Of a stretch of 64,000 bases of DNA, positions 41,050 through 52,064 are shown piece after piece. Positions within the stretch are counted from its first letter, which is position 1, and each line of letters opens with the position of its first letter. A model generated the notes under the pieces. It was not told the origin of the DNA, searched no databases, and worked only from the letters and a program-made list of their open reading frames with translations. Location of the stretch: assembly GCA_907165275.2 (NCBI GenBank), contig OU015658.1:2802501-2866500 (forward strand), given 5' to 3'. A program made the translations under genes and the position numbers. This DNA is from Zygaena filipendulae (taxonomy: Eukaryota > Arthropoda > Insecta > Lepidoptera > Zygaenidae).

Positions 41050-41527
41050 CGTTAACGTCCAACAAAATTCTTACTTGGAGCCCTTGGTTTCAACTCCTTG
41101 GAGGTGAGGCGCAACTTTAGTCTTTTGAAAATGGCGTGTGGAACACTACGCGGAGATTCTGACTGTCCTGAGCTGGTGGCGCAACTGCTGCGCTTGTATG
41201 TTCCCCCAGTGCCCGGCGCGAACTGTGTCACATAGGAACTCTCCGCTTGTCCGTGCCATACATTACCTCAACATGCTTCTCGCATCGGCTCCCGACTGTG
41301 ATTTGTTTGCCAGTCGATGGATGAGTGTGCGCGATGAGTGTTTGAGGTATTGCGAGCGGATGAATGTATCAAAAATTTAGCATCTTAAATTATTTTATTG
41401 TACCTAATTCTTTATCAGTCTTTATCAGTATTATCATCGTATTTCTTATTTCTAATTTCACAGTGTATTAGTACCTATAACTGTAAAGCTGTGAGAAATT
41501 TTGTGTAATAAATAAATAAATAAATAA
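41050..41527 (+). pseudogene. LINE ORF2 C-terminal fragment, frameshifted
   Basis: First frame: TKFLLGALGFNSLEVRR, then FSLLKMACGTLRGDSDCPEL, LLRLYVPPVPGA. After a one-base shift near 41210 it continues PARTVSHRNSPLVRAIHYLN, then LFASRWMSVRDECLRYCERM to a TAG at 41378-41380. This is the carboxy region of a LINE of a different clade from 40196-40652. About 145 bp of 3' UTR end in (TAAA)n at 41505-41527. Confidence 0.75.
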
Positions 41528-42198
41528 ACGTGTTCACATAACACCGCCGCGCAGACGCGGCCAGACACGGGCCATACCAGGCCGGAATTCGGGAAAAGAA
41601 TATTTTGTCTGCGCGGTTCATGTCTGTGTCTGTGGCTAGTGGCTACATGCCGAGCAGTGTGAATAGAGATCGGCACCGTGCAGACGTCTTTTGTAAATAA
41701 ACGGTGTCGGTCGGCGTCTGCCACGCAACGTTGCTGCCACGCTCAATTTCTGTAGGTAAAAACGGACCCTTAAACGGTACATCCAAACCAAAAACCACTT
41801 ACAGTTAGCAACGAAGCATACATTTTTTACGTGGTAGTAGGTAAATAGTCAACTTAGTTGGTTAACCGTACCTACCTACCATACTGAAATTTGGGAATAC
41901 CTAATTATTTTCTAAATGGCACATTCTTTTGGTTGGCATACTTGGCATTATAATATGTTTTGTCCAAAAACAAAATTGCTAATGGAATTCACACGGCAGA
42001 TAAATGAGGATACAATTTGATAAATTATTATAGAGATATTATAATAATATTTTGATTATTTTTTTGTATTTTAATACACGAAACGGAGAACGAAATGCGA
42101 ATGTTGATTACCGTTAGAAGTATAAGAATTCTCAAGAATATTAGGTACTTATAGCTTTATGAGAAATTTAAAATAATTTATGATTAATGATTCATCTT
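41528..42198. other. Unassigned; GC-richer block at its start
   Basis: 41530-41750 is CpG-richer (CCGCCGCGCAGACGCGGCC, GTCTGCGCGG, GTGTCGGTCGGCGTCTGCC) with several short inverted words (GCAGACG/CGTCTGC). It may be a small DNA element; I could not define its ends. Confidence 0.35.
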
Positions 42199-42323
42199 CT
42201 GGGGCCATATTTCGAATTACTTTCGCCCACGAAATCGCAAATTCACGTGCGAATGCTCATACATTTTTTAAGCATTCACATGCGAATCTTGCAATTCCGA
42301 GCGATTCAAAAATACGGCCCCAG
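42199..42323. mobile_element. Small palindromic MITE
   Basis: CTGGGGCCATATTTCGAAT at the left, ATTCAAAAATACGGCCCCAG at the right. The arms run inward through TCGCAAATTCACGTGCGAATGC and GCATTCACATGCGAATCTTGC, leaving a loop of about 15 bp. 125 bp in total. Confidence 0.75.
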
Positions 42324-42340
42324 GTATCCACTCGTGCATT

Positions 42341-42949
42341 AATAGGGTACTTGCATGAATTTTTTTTTTAAAGATATATGGCCTACTTAAATAAAGCAAG
42401 AAAAAGAAAAAAAATATATGCATAAATTAATTAAATAGAGCGTTTCAAAGTTCCTACTTTAGACTTTACCGCCGAAACGCGGAATCACGTCAATAGTTCA
42501 AAATTACGCCTTATTAATCTGTGATAGAAATGTCACTGTCGCATTGACAGGGTCATGTGACACTGACAGACAGATAACTTCAATATCCAAAAGTGAAATT
42601 AAGGTTGAACTGTATGGAGTCACTTCCAAAAGTTCCAGTAAAGAATCGAAATGCACCTTACTGATGCATTTTAAAATAAAAAAAAAACTTCAGAAAATGG
42701 AAAATATGCGTTGATGCCTTCTCTGAAAGAGGTAAATGTTTCTTAAAATAATAAAAATTACGTCATGTGTCAAGCGTAGCTGTGATTGGTGTTTCGTTGC
42801 AACGTTCTGTTTCACAAAATTAAAAGTTGAATATTTTGGAAACTATTGAATTTTTTTTAGTAAATCTTTCACTATAACGCTTTTCTAAGGCTCTATTTTT
42901 GAAATATTGACACAATTTCTTATAATAAATTTCATGCAGGTACCCTATT
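42341..42949. mobile_element. Putative DNA element with AATAGGGTAC termini
   Basis: AATAGGGTACTTGCATGAAT (42341-42360) and ATTTCATGCAGGTACCCTATT (42929-42949) are inverse complements with one or two differences. The 609-bp inside is non-coding. No target duplication is evident, so the boundary may be slightly off. It begins only 18 bp after the previous MITE. Confidence 0.55.
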
Positions 42950-44340
42950 GTAGACTGTTATTTTGTCTCTTTAAAAAAAAAATTACAACATTTCCCACAA
43001 ATATGTTGGGAGCGATTACAGGTGTGAACTCTATGTGTACAATGTGCTATTAGTAAGCAAACCACAATTTTGATTTTTGTTTTAAAGACCTGTAAACATG
43101 TTTACCAATAAAAACTTTGAGCTTTGAACTTCAAAAGGAAAAACTTTTCTAGGCGAAAAGACGAGATTATACCGTGCTTCAAAATAACTATACCAACCAA
43201 AAAGAACTAGACACAATTTTGCACAGTTTTTAATTTTGTAGTTTTTATTTTAAAGACGTTTATTTTTTCATTGACAATATTTATGTGTTTAAATGCCTAT
43301 ATGTATTATGTTGAAGTGTACGAAGCACTACTCATCCGAAGGCTAGAATGATCGACACATTATATCCACTAGGTATTTGTACATAATATATAATAGGTAA
43401 GCCAGTCAAGTTGTCCGTACATGTGCATCTCGCAATAACTCATAGTAAAAACTGGGTAATTCGCTTATTCGTAATAGTTTTACGTACTCTAAAGAATAAT
43501 CGCTCAGGGTACAAAGGGCCCTACAGTTGACTCATGAGCGATACATCAATTCTTAGTTTGACAGCTAAATTACGACGCGCGTACTGGCATAGTGAGAACA
43601 ATTGAAAAAACTAGCCAAGTACATGTTGGACCACGCAAAGTGAAGGGTTCAGTAGCGAATAAGAACTTACACTGAAAAAGTTTTTTTTTTTTTTTTAAGA
43701 AAGTAACTCGTAGTTCAAAACTAGATTACAGATTTTAATTAACCGTTGAGAAGTTCCCTCGTCAGGTGCCAAACTTGATTGCTATGTCATGGTGACCCTT
43801 AGAATAGGTTATCATAATTCAACACGTATATATCTTTGTCTGTGCTGCTAGCCATTGAAGAGTTCCCAAGTCAGAACCCAACTCTGAGTGCAGTATAACT
43901 ATGTCATGAATGCGTATACACAAAATTACGTGTCTACGCTGTCGACGGTTCCTTAACATGGGATGTCGATTCAGGGCATTCTTAGCATACAACTGAACTA
44001 ACGTGTAAATTCTTCTATTTATTATTCTAATTCAGCTGGCAAGATTTGATCTTAACAAATTCACTAACGTTGCTAGTTAAATAAAGAATGCGCGAGTGTC
44101 GTGAAACACTTGGTTAGAACTAAATTTTTTCCATATTACGAGAAAACCTAGTCCGTTATGTACGTTATGCGCGAAAAGAGGCGAAAATACAAAAAACTCA
44201 TTTCGTAAAAAATTAATGTTTTGTTTTTCCGTAGAACAGCCGTACGACGCCGTGACTGTATTTTTACTACTCCCATCCGTACCATGCGTTAAAAAACTTC
44301 GTTCTAAAAATTTGTACCTAATAACAAGATGGATTAGATA
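42950..44340. other. No recognisable gene
   Basis: 43742-43800 and 43850-43910 form an imperfect direct repeat (CCGTTGAGAAGTTCCCTCGTCAG / CCATTGAAGAGTTCCCAAGTCAG, each followed by a CTATGTCATG). A possible LINE end (AATAAAAACTTTGAGCTTTGAACTT) is at 43107-43131. Confidence 0.4.
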
Positions 44341-44439
44341 ATGTTATTATTATTATTTTTGGTTTCCTTCTTTTTGGTTTTATTATTTTGTATGTATATT
44401 ATTATTGTATGTATTTTGTTTGTATATATACCTATTAAA

Positions 44440-44612
44440 CTGAAGCACACCAGATCAGCCTATTCTTATATCTCTTTTCCTGTTGCGGGTCTGCTTGAAG
44501 AATTTCCACATGGAACAAGCATGACCCTTGTGCATGATTACTTTTATACTTTCTTTCCGTTGTATGTTGTCCTTGTGTGCATTATTTTTTTAAATAAATA
44601 AATAAAAATAAA
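44440..44612 (+). repeat. LINE 3' end with (AAAT)n tail
   Basis: TCTCTTTTCCTGTTGCGGGTCTGC, GGAACAAGCATGACC and TGTATGTTGTCCTTGTGTGC to TTAAATAAATAAATAAAAATAAAA. The overlapping 86-codon frame is not a gene. Confidence 0.5.
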
Positions 44613-46170
44613 ATGGATTGAAAACCTGGAAAAAACTGTCCAGCAGTGCAGTGAACTTCTATATACCATTCAATAATAATGAATAATATCCAATAGCATT
44701 ACAATTACTAGTAATTGAATTTGAATAGAATGTTTCAATGTATTCATTGAATAATATAATAGAATATATTGCTGACAATGTTGTAAGAAACTGCATAGTT
44801 GTACTTAAATAGACATGAGCATTAAGCATCTCATTAGATAAGACATTTGTTTATCATACATTCTGCTGATGCACGCCATCTCAACTCATAAACACGTTAA
44901 CCTGTCTAGCTTAATGTGTAATATTATTAAGTATGTAGAACTAACTGTTGCCTGTGTTTACACCTCCATGACTTTTCGGGACTTTTCGGATCGTCTCGGG
45001 AATTCCGATATGACAACCCTTTCATAGATGACGTCTACTTACCATGACTTGCCTATAATTACCAAATTTCAACTTCGTCGTTACAACCATGTATGTAAAA
45101 GTCTCAATACAAGTTTTCAGCCCCTTTTATCTCTCTCTTAGTGGTTTAATTTTGGAAAACTCTAACTTTATCATGCTATATAATCCCTTTCATCAAATTT
45201 ATAGTTTGTTTAGTTTGACAAATTTTTGGACTTGAGTAATTAACAATGAATACTTTGCTACTATTCTGACTTTATACCCGCTTATAATGACTGACTAGTT
45301 TAAATAAATAAGTGAATAATTTATTATTATTCCTTCTTTCAGTCGAATCCTAAATAATTTTTAATGGTAATGACCACTTATATCCACAGGCTCCCATAAT
45401 TTTAGAACCAATTACAAAAAATATTGTTTTGAAAATTGATGCGACCAAATTATTTTTATCTCGCCTGCAAACAGTTGGATTAACTCTGTGCCAGAGACAG
45501 CGATGTTAATCTGTGACAATTGGGGACAAACACTGTCGCGGCTGCACTTCCTCTCATTGTCACAGTCTCGAAACTGACCTCGTTATCAAATGAAGCCATA
45601 TTGTGGACAGAGTAAGGCGGTTTATGGTCTGGGTTCAATTTGGACAGACACCTATTAAATATTTTATTTTTTTGCCATTGATACATTATTTTTTTTAAAG
45701 CCACGTAACGCTGACTTGTCTTTTTCTCGAAAAAACATACACATTACCACTGGTTACTATGGTTTTACTTGCAATAGATCTCCTAATCGTACATTTATGG
45801 CCAATTTATTTACAACAATTACAAATGAACAAACTAATAATACTGAGAGAAAACTACAAGACTTTTTTGTTTTTAATATAGATTAAGTAAACTACTCGTA
45901 TTGCTCGCTTTGTTAATTACATGTGGCTACGTTTCTACGTAGATAGAAGATTTTTTTAATTCACTCTCAAAATCTTTATGGTTATTTTGGTTTATAAATA
46001 GCTCAGACCTCTCACTAATATTCTTCTATACTAGCACATTCTAAGTATTAAAAGAAGGTCACTTGCACTATTTTTGCATTCGTTAATTGGCAACAAACGA
46101 ACGATGAAAATCTTTCACAATTATTGTAGCAGTACTTACTATGAGCGAAAAATTACTTAAAATATTGGTA
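44613..46170. other. No recognisable gene
   Basis: A very diverged CCGCGG-class remnant may lie at 44938-45020 (CTAACTGTTGCCTGTG, TCGGGAATTCCGATATG). The rest is AT-rich. Confidence 0.4.
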
Positions 46171-46345
46171 CACGGTGAAATTTTAGTATTTAAATTTACT
46201 ATGGATGCATTGTAGAGCCCTTCTTTACTAAAACTATTGAGAATTTTACTATGGCAATGCCTGTCATTTCCATAGTAAAATTCTCATAGTGCACGGGCTC
46301 TAAAAGGCTTCCATAGTAAATTTCAATACGAAAATTTCACCTTGT
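46171..46345. mobile_element. Palindromic MITE with GGTGAAATTTT ends
   Basis: GGTGAAATTTTAGTATT at the left and AATACGAAAATTTCACC at the right. The arms continue through AAATTTACTATGGA, AGAGCCC and GAGAATTTTACTATGG. 175 bp, small loop. Confidence 0.75.
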
Positions 46346-47236
46346 AGTAGTCGTTACCAATTCTCATTTACACGTTCAATAAATTACAAAAGATTCCCAA
46401 AGTTGACCAAATCGAAGTCGAGTGCAGCTCTATACAAATACTTTGTGGTAAGGTAGTATAATATACATAATTTTCCTATCATAAATTTGTCATAGCATCA
46501 TAAGTGTTATTAAGTATCCATTACAAGGTATCTCTGGCGTATGGTATAGGTAAGTAACCCGAAGGCGTGTTTATCCGGAATGACTATGTTACTTTCAGTG
46601 CTCCGAGGCTAGTTACGTTATCACATGCTTTCCAAACCACTTATCCGTCGACAAATAGCTTCGAATGGCTCGAGTCGGGGTCAAGTGGCGACACTGCGCT
46701 GCCATTAAGCTGATTAGTCGCGACACCGGCCCCGCTATATTATAGGGGTCCGGAATTGACTTAACTGCTCTCGCTAGGACCCGTATCATTAAAACGTCTT
46801 CAAGATGGTGGTCCGAACCATTGCCTTATTATTTATTATACTTTTGTGCTTTTAATTCTTTTTATTCGACGTTTAGTAACAGCGACGGGCAGACGCGATC
46901 TTTTGAATTGATGATCTCAATTATATAGAGATCAGTATGTAGATTACTGCTTATTGTAATTTGTTTTAAACTGTGGATATCGGTTATTATCCTAATTTCG
47001 AAATCCTTGCCGTGTTATTATGAATTAAGACTTCTTAAATATGTTTAGGTATTCTTAATTACGTATATTCCTAAGTATGCTTACATGCAGACTGAATTCT
47101 AAGAGGAAATAATAGGATAGATACCTAATTGTGACTGACTTATAGTAAAAATAGACTTAAAGTGACAATAGAGTAGGTAACAATTCGACGTAATTTCAAC
47201 ACGGAACCAAAACTTATTAATGGGGACCTGAAGAAA
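46346..47236. other. Spacer with CpG-richer patch
   Basis: 46580-46810 is CpG-richer and appears single-copy (TTATCCGTCGACAAATAGC, GGCTCGAGTCGGGGTC, TTAGTCGCGACACCGGCCCC). CTATATTATAGG (46734-46745) could be a TATA box, with ATGGTGGTC 58 bp further on opening a 16-codon hydrophobic peptide that has no donor site. Weak promoter candidate. Confidence 0.25.
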
Positions 47237-47251
47237 CTATGAACGAACTAA

Positions 47252-47440
47252 GGCCTTTTGCAGATTATAAGAAATTTTCTTGTGTCTTATTAGAATTGTC
47301 TTATAAGACATACAGTCGCTTTGGTTGTTATATGGGACCGTCATATTACAAGAAATGTCGGATAAGACACGCGCATAGTAATTTTTGTCGGATTCATGTA
47401 AGACAGAAGAAGATTTCTTATAATGTGCAAAGGGTCTAAG
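47252..47440. mobile_element. Imperfect palindromic MITE
   Basis: AGGCCTTTTGCAGATTATAAG at the left, CTTATAATGTGCAAAGGGTCT at the right. Further pairing inward (GTCTTATTAGAATTGTC..; GGATAAGACACGCGC). Frames on both strands follow from the palindrome and are not genes. Confidence 0.6.
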
Positions 47441-47560
47441 AAAGATAAACACTTTTATTTTATCATTGTTCCAGATGACGTGTAGGCACACATAATGGAA
47501 ATCTGTGAAACATATTGAAATTATTTAAAAAAAAAAATATCGACACAATTTTATTCATGA

Positions 47561-47906
47561 CTAGCTGTGCCCCGCGGTTCCACCTGCGTATGTTCCGGAA
47601 TTACCGCAGGATTTATTTTTCTAAAAAAAGTAGCCTAAGTTACTCCATATAACATCAGCTATCTGCCAGTGACAGTCCCGTTAAAATCGGTCCAGCAGTT
47701 GCAGAGATTAGCCGGAACAAACAGACAGACAGACAGACAGATAGAGAAAAATTTAAAAAATGGTTTTTTTTTACGTATGTAGATACTTACATAAAAAAAT
47801 CAATTTTTAATATATTCATATTCGTATATAGTTTCATATGCCTCTAGTTAAAAGTGGTTAATTTGGAATTACAAACAGATTAAATTTTATTTATACGTAT
47901 AGATGT
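47561..47906 (+). repeat. CCGCGG-headed repeat, type B, full-length
   Basis: The best type B reference in the window: CTAGCTGTGCCCCGCGGTTCC, ATAACATCAGCTATCTGCCAG, AAATCGGTCCAGCAG, ATTAGCCGGAACAAACAGACAG, GTTAATTTGGAATTACAAAC, ACGTATAGATGT. 346 bp. Confidence 0.8.
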
Positions 47907-48783
47907 ATCGATAAAAATCCAGAAGCGATAGGCACAGATAATAACTTTCATACTAGTATAGTACAGACAGCGTAAGAAATTCTTGACATAATTCCATGTC
48001 TTCTGACCGAAAACCTTTTTCTTAATCTAAAATAATATTATTATCTCTGTTTATCTCATAATGTTGAGCTCATTATTAGTTGAAGCGTAATGTTTGTTTG
48101 TCCGTAACATCTGCGTGCAATGAACTCTGCATCAACATAAACCTATCCATTGGCACCACTCATACCCTGCTCTTTGCCAGCACTGGAATTATTTACATTA
48201 TCCCAAAATATCACATAACACATTCATATTACATTGGAAATAAAGCTCATTGTTGTTCAAACGTTAATTTTGTTAATGGCAACGCTAATACAGTTTGGTG
48301 CGGGCTGCAATTTGTCAGTCTCTGGGTCGTCAGCACAGTAATGGATTAGTTCAATTCACTACGTAGAAACATATAGGACTGACGTTCACTTAACGATGCA
48401 GTGAAGCCAAAAATCAAAATATAGAACGGCGAGTTAAATGGATGTGTTCAGTGTTGGTTGAAATCCTGAAACGACTTTACTCGAAAATGCATTTATACTT
48501 ATTATTAAAGCGTGGAACAAAAGTGAGAATGAACTTTGTGATGTTTAAGCGCAAAGGGAGCTCGTATTTTAGTTGCCGACTGTACGTTGATGAATGACTT
48601 CATCATAGTAATGCACGCTTGCACTAAGCACGCAATTAGTATATTCAGTACAATGGATCCATTTTGCTTCAAGGTTTGATACTTGCTTGTTGATGCTTTA
48701 CAATTTAGGTACGAAAATGAGAAATTACCATACTGTACAGTATGTTACTGCTGTAAATATAGTAGATAAAATTATATTTAATT
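47907..48783. other. No recognisable feature
   Basis: AT-rich to mixed, no repeat or gene recognised. Confidence 0.5.
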
Positions 48784-48981
48784 ACTAGGTGTTCCCCGCG
48801 GTTTCACCCGCGGTAATTTCTGAGTTCCGCGGGAATTCCGGGATAAAAAGTCCTTCTCTGTAAGTACCCCTGATGACGTGTATCCATGCAAAATTTCATG
48901 ACGATTGGTTGAGTCGTTGAGGCGTGAAGGCGTAACAAACACATAAACAAACAAACTTTCGCATTTATAATATCAGTAAGG
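48784..48981 (+). repeat. CCGCGG-headed repeat, type A, full-length
   Basis: The best type A reference in the window: CTAGGTGTTCCCCGCGG, TACCCCTGATGACGTG, AAATTTCATGACGATTGG, GGCGTGAAGGCG and GCATTTATAATATCAGTAAGG. Confidence 0.8.
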
Positions 48982-49071
48982 ATAATATCATTGAGTAAAT
49001 ATCGGCATTTTCTACTATAGTTGATAGAGACTTACCAACGCGTGGAAATGATCAAAATTATTTAAAAGTAT

Positions 49072-49282
49072 CCTGCTAATATTATAAACGCGAAAGTTTG
49101 TAAGAATGTATGGATGGATGGATGGACGTTTGTTACTTTGTCACGCAAAAACTACTGAATGGATTTAAATGAAACTTTATACAATAATATAGATCAGGTC
49201 AACACATAGGGTACTTTTTATCCCGGAATTCCCGCGGGAACTCTGAAATTAACGCGGGTGAAACCGCGGGGCACAACTAGTC
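49072..49282 (-). repeat. CCGCGG-headed repeat, minus copy
   Basis: CCTGCTAATATTATAAACGCG to ACCGCGGGGCACAACTAGTC, with a (GGAT)n stretch ATGGATGGATGGATGG. Inverted relative to the previous copy, tail to tail. Confidence 0.8.
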
Positions 49283-49542
49283 ATAGCATAAATTAACGAT
49301 AAATCGATCCCTGCGGAGAAAAGTTTCATGATAAATAAGAACATTGATCAAAATGTTGTCCAAAATTTGGCTAGATTGGTAGCGATGTCAATGGCCTGCC
49401 TATAAGGTGTTTCTCATCAGCCAATCACCATAACTCGTTACACGTAGCTGCGTTTGCGTGCTGTTCATTCGTGTGGCTATAGATTTTCCTCCTCAAAAAA
49501 CATCCGCCGAGGATCATAACAACATGCTACAACCGATCGTCA

Positions 49543-49722
49543 TCCTTATTATTATAAATGCGGACGTGAATTTGTTTGTTTGTTACGCGTTCACAGCTTA
49601 GCTACTCAATCGATCATCATGAACTTTTGCAAACACGTTTTCAGGGGTCCCAAGAAGGACATAGAGTACTCTTTATCCTGGAATTCTCGCGGGAACTCCG
49701 AAATTGATGGAAACAGCCCGTA
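49543..49722 (-). repeat. CCGCGG-headed repeat, minus copy
   Basis: CCTTATTATTATAAATGCGG to GATGGAAACAGCCCGTAC. Head end degraded. Confidence 0.7.
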
Positions 49723-49786
49723 CATAATATTTTTCTTGTTTCAGTGGTGTAGTTGCTCTCTTTGTTGCACTTAGTGACCGCCACCC

Positions 49787-50022
49787 CTAGCAATGGGCAT
49801 GTTGACTAATTTTTATTTTTTAGTCCGTCTTGTAGATTGTTAAAAAATATTGGACACGTATTTTTCTTTTTTTATGTAATCAAAAAATAACGGCGATATT
49901 ATATTGGGTTGAAGTTTCGCGCGACGTCACTATTCTGACAGTTTGTATTGCGGTTTTAGCGGTTAGTGACGTCACGACCCCCTCACCCTAAACTTTAATG
50001 CGCTTTATCTCTGTATATTTTA
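49787..50022 (+). repeat. Dispersed repeat E, copy 3 (longest)
   Basis: GGGCATGTTGACTAATTTT, AATATTGGACACGTATTTTTC, AACGGCGATATTATATTGGG, GCGCGACGTCACTATTCTG, TTAGTGACGTCACGACCC and TTTAATGCGCTTTATCTC. Two TGACGTCA-type sites lie about 50 bp apart. A short fourth piece is at 59478-59530. Confidence 0.7.
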
Positions 50023-50175
50023 ATTTATTTGAAAAACCAAAAAATGCGTGTCTATTATTTTTTTTATTTTCTAATAATATAATTTTGTATATATATATTA
50101 TAATTCCGGTGGTATAATTACGAGTGAGCAATGACTTCGGCGCCGGCGCAATTGGACAGCCACGCGCCGCGCCGG

Positions 50176-50766
50176 CCGCTTTGACACCCACCATGAGACT
50201 TTCAAAACCACTCGATTGGTGAATTTGAAATAAAAGAATATAAAAGTAAAATAAGTTATATCACGAACAGACAGGTTTTTTCTAGGTAAGCATATTTCTG
50301 GGTTATAATATCTACAAATATTAAGATTCTTGTAATAATAATCCAAGCACCGGGCTTAAACTATTACATATTTTATTGTTTTGAGTTTGAGGGCAGACAT
50401 GCGATCGGATGTCGCGCGGACGCTTCCCCTTAAAACCAACGCTGCCGCGTTTTACGCCACGGTTTACCACGGTATACCGCTTTGACACCCACCATGAGAC
50501 TTTCAAAACCACTCGATTGGTGAATTTGAAATAAAAGAATATAAAAGGAAAATAAGTTATATCACGAACAGACAGGTTTTTTCTAGGTAAGCATATTTCT
50601 GGGTTATAATATCTACAAATAATAAGATACTTGTAATAATAATCCAAGCACCGGGCTTAAACTATATTTTATTGTTTTGAGTTTGAGGGCAGACATGCGA
50701 TCGGATGTCGCGCGGACGCTTCCCCTTAAAACCAACGCTGCCGCGTTTTACGCGACGGTATACCAC
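50176..50766. repeat. Recent tandem duplication, about 301-bp unit
   Basis: Unit 1 starts CCGCTTTGACACCCACCATG at 50176, unit 2 at 50477. The units differ at only a few bases plus a short deletion (ACTATTACATATTTTATTG / ACTATATTTTATTG). Each contains CGGATGTCGCGCGGACGC and CCGCGTTTTACGC. The junction repeats ACCACGGTATACC. Minus-strand frames of 82 and 108 codons share their start region because of the duplication. No domain. Confidence 0.9.
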
Positions 50767-51441
50767 GTATGCTGAGTCGGTGTCCATTTCGGCATCACAA
50801 AAATTTTTAGGCGAATGTTGTACCTAGTGTTAAATTTTGTCACATATTTGTTAATTTTCTGCGATGCCGAATAAAGATATGTCTATGTCTGTGTCTAAAC
50901 CCGATAAAAGCCTGGGCGTTTACGGAATTTTATCGGTTTTAAACCCAAGGACCGGGCTTAAGCCGGGTTGATTGCCCTTCTTCTTTATACTTGTAATGAC
51001 TATGATATGTCATAATAAAAAAAGCAAATATTTTTTATGAATTTGAATTGTAGGTAAGTGACTATTATCGATGCCCGTTTAGATCAAATTGTAAAATGCT
51101 CCAGCACTTTCCTGGTATCAAATAGGTGCTTCATTTTGTTTATTGAGAAGGAAGTAAATAATAAAAACCGGGCAAGTATCTATTGATCCAATACCATTTT
51201 GCGATCGGTCAGTAAATCCATGCACTGAAAGCACTCTTTAATTAATTTGCTTGGACCCTAAAACTCATGGTGAGTGTCGGAATGGCCACGTCGTTTCGCT
51301 GCTATACTAATTATAATCAAACTAACAGCTATTGTTTACAGCGAATCAACATGTGCAAATGAAATGGACACACTCTGTCTAAAGACACACTACTATTAAT
51401 TGCGCTCCTATCACGCAGTAGGGTAAGGTTTTATAGTCATA
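50767..51441. other. Unassigned; possible retroelement 3' end
   Basis: GCGATGCCGAATAAAGATATGTC, then TATGTCTGTGTC, at about 50858-50896 looks like a polyadenylation signal with a short TATGTC tail. CACCGGGCTTAA-type words of the tandem unit recur at 50951-50962. No gene. Confidence 0.35.
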
Positions 51442-51743
51442 CTAGCTGTATCCCGCGGCTTCACTCGCGTGAATTTCGGAACTCCCTCGGGAACTCTAAA
51501 AGCATCCTATCTCTCAAGTTATACCAAGTCAGATGCCTACACACAGTGTGCAAAATTTCGTTAACAAAATAATTCCAACCGTTTCGGTGATTAGCAGTTG
51601 TCCGCGTTAATTTCGGAGTTCCCGCGGGAATTCCGGGTTATGTTGTCAGGGGTTCAGAAGAGGACATAGGGTACTTTTATCTTGGAATTCCTGCGGAAAC
51701 TCCAAAATTAACGCTTGTTTTCACAAGCAGGGAACAGCTTATA
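51442..51743. repeat. Head-to-head pair of CCGCGG-headed repeats
   Basis: Plus copy 51442-51590 (CTAGCTGTATCCCGCGGC.. TTTCGGTGATTAGCAG), then a minus copy to 51743 (GTTGTCAGGGGTTCAGAAG, AAATTAACGC, GGGAACAGCTTA). A short plus-oriented piece (GTCCGCGTTAATTTCGGAG) lies between them, so at least three insertion or recombination events occurred. Confidence 0.65.
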
Positions 51744-52064
51744 TGATACCTACTTACTATACCATATTAAGTTGTTATTGTATTGTAGTTAAGTTGTTAT
51801 TTGCTTCTAATATCTTATCCAAATTACAAATTACGCATGTACTTCTGCCTTAGCATAATAACACGTGTAATTACATGTTGATATTATGGAGCTCAACGTG
51901 TTGTTACTAATCGCCCAAGGCGGTTTTCAGGGTGCCAATTCCGCTCGCCCAAAACACGAATCCTCACCCATTCTCCATCAATAAGGTCTCCCCCATACAC
52001 CGGTGGCGACGGCCGGTTGTCTCAATGCTACGATTCTAACATCTATGTATGTGGAGAGACCCTT
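51744..52064. other. Unassigned
   Basis: 51900-52060 is GC-richer (GCCCAAGGCGGTTTTCAGG, CACCGGTGGCGACGGCCGG) without an open frame I recognise. Confidence 0.4.

Noticed and set aside
46803..46853. Signal-peptide-like MVVRTIALLFIILLCF after a TATA-like box
   Set aside because: It ends in a stop after 16 codons without a usable splice donor. Kept only as a weak promoter hint.
50098..50647. 82- and 108-codon minus frames sharing their start
   Set aside because: Duplicated only because the DNA is tandemly duplicated. They diverge after the unit junction and show no domain.
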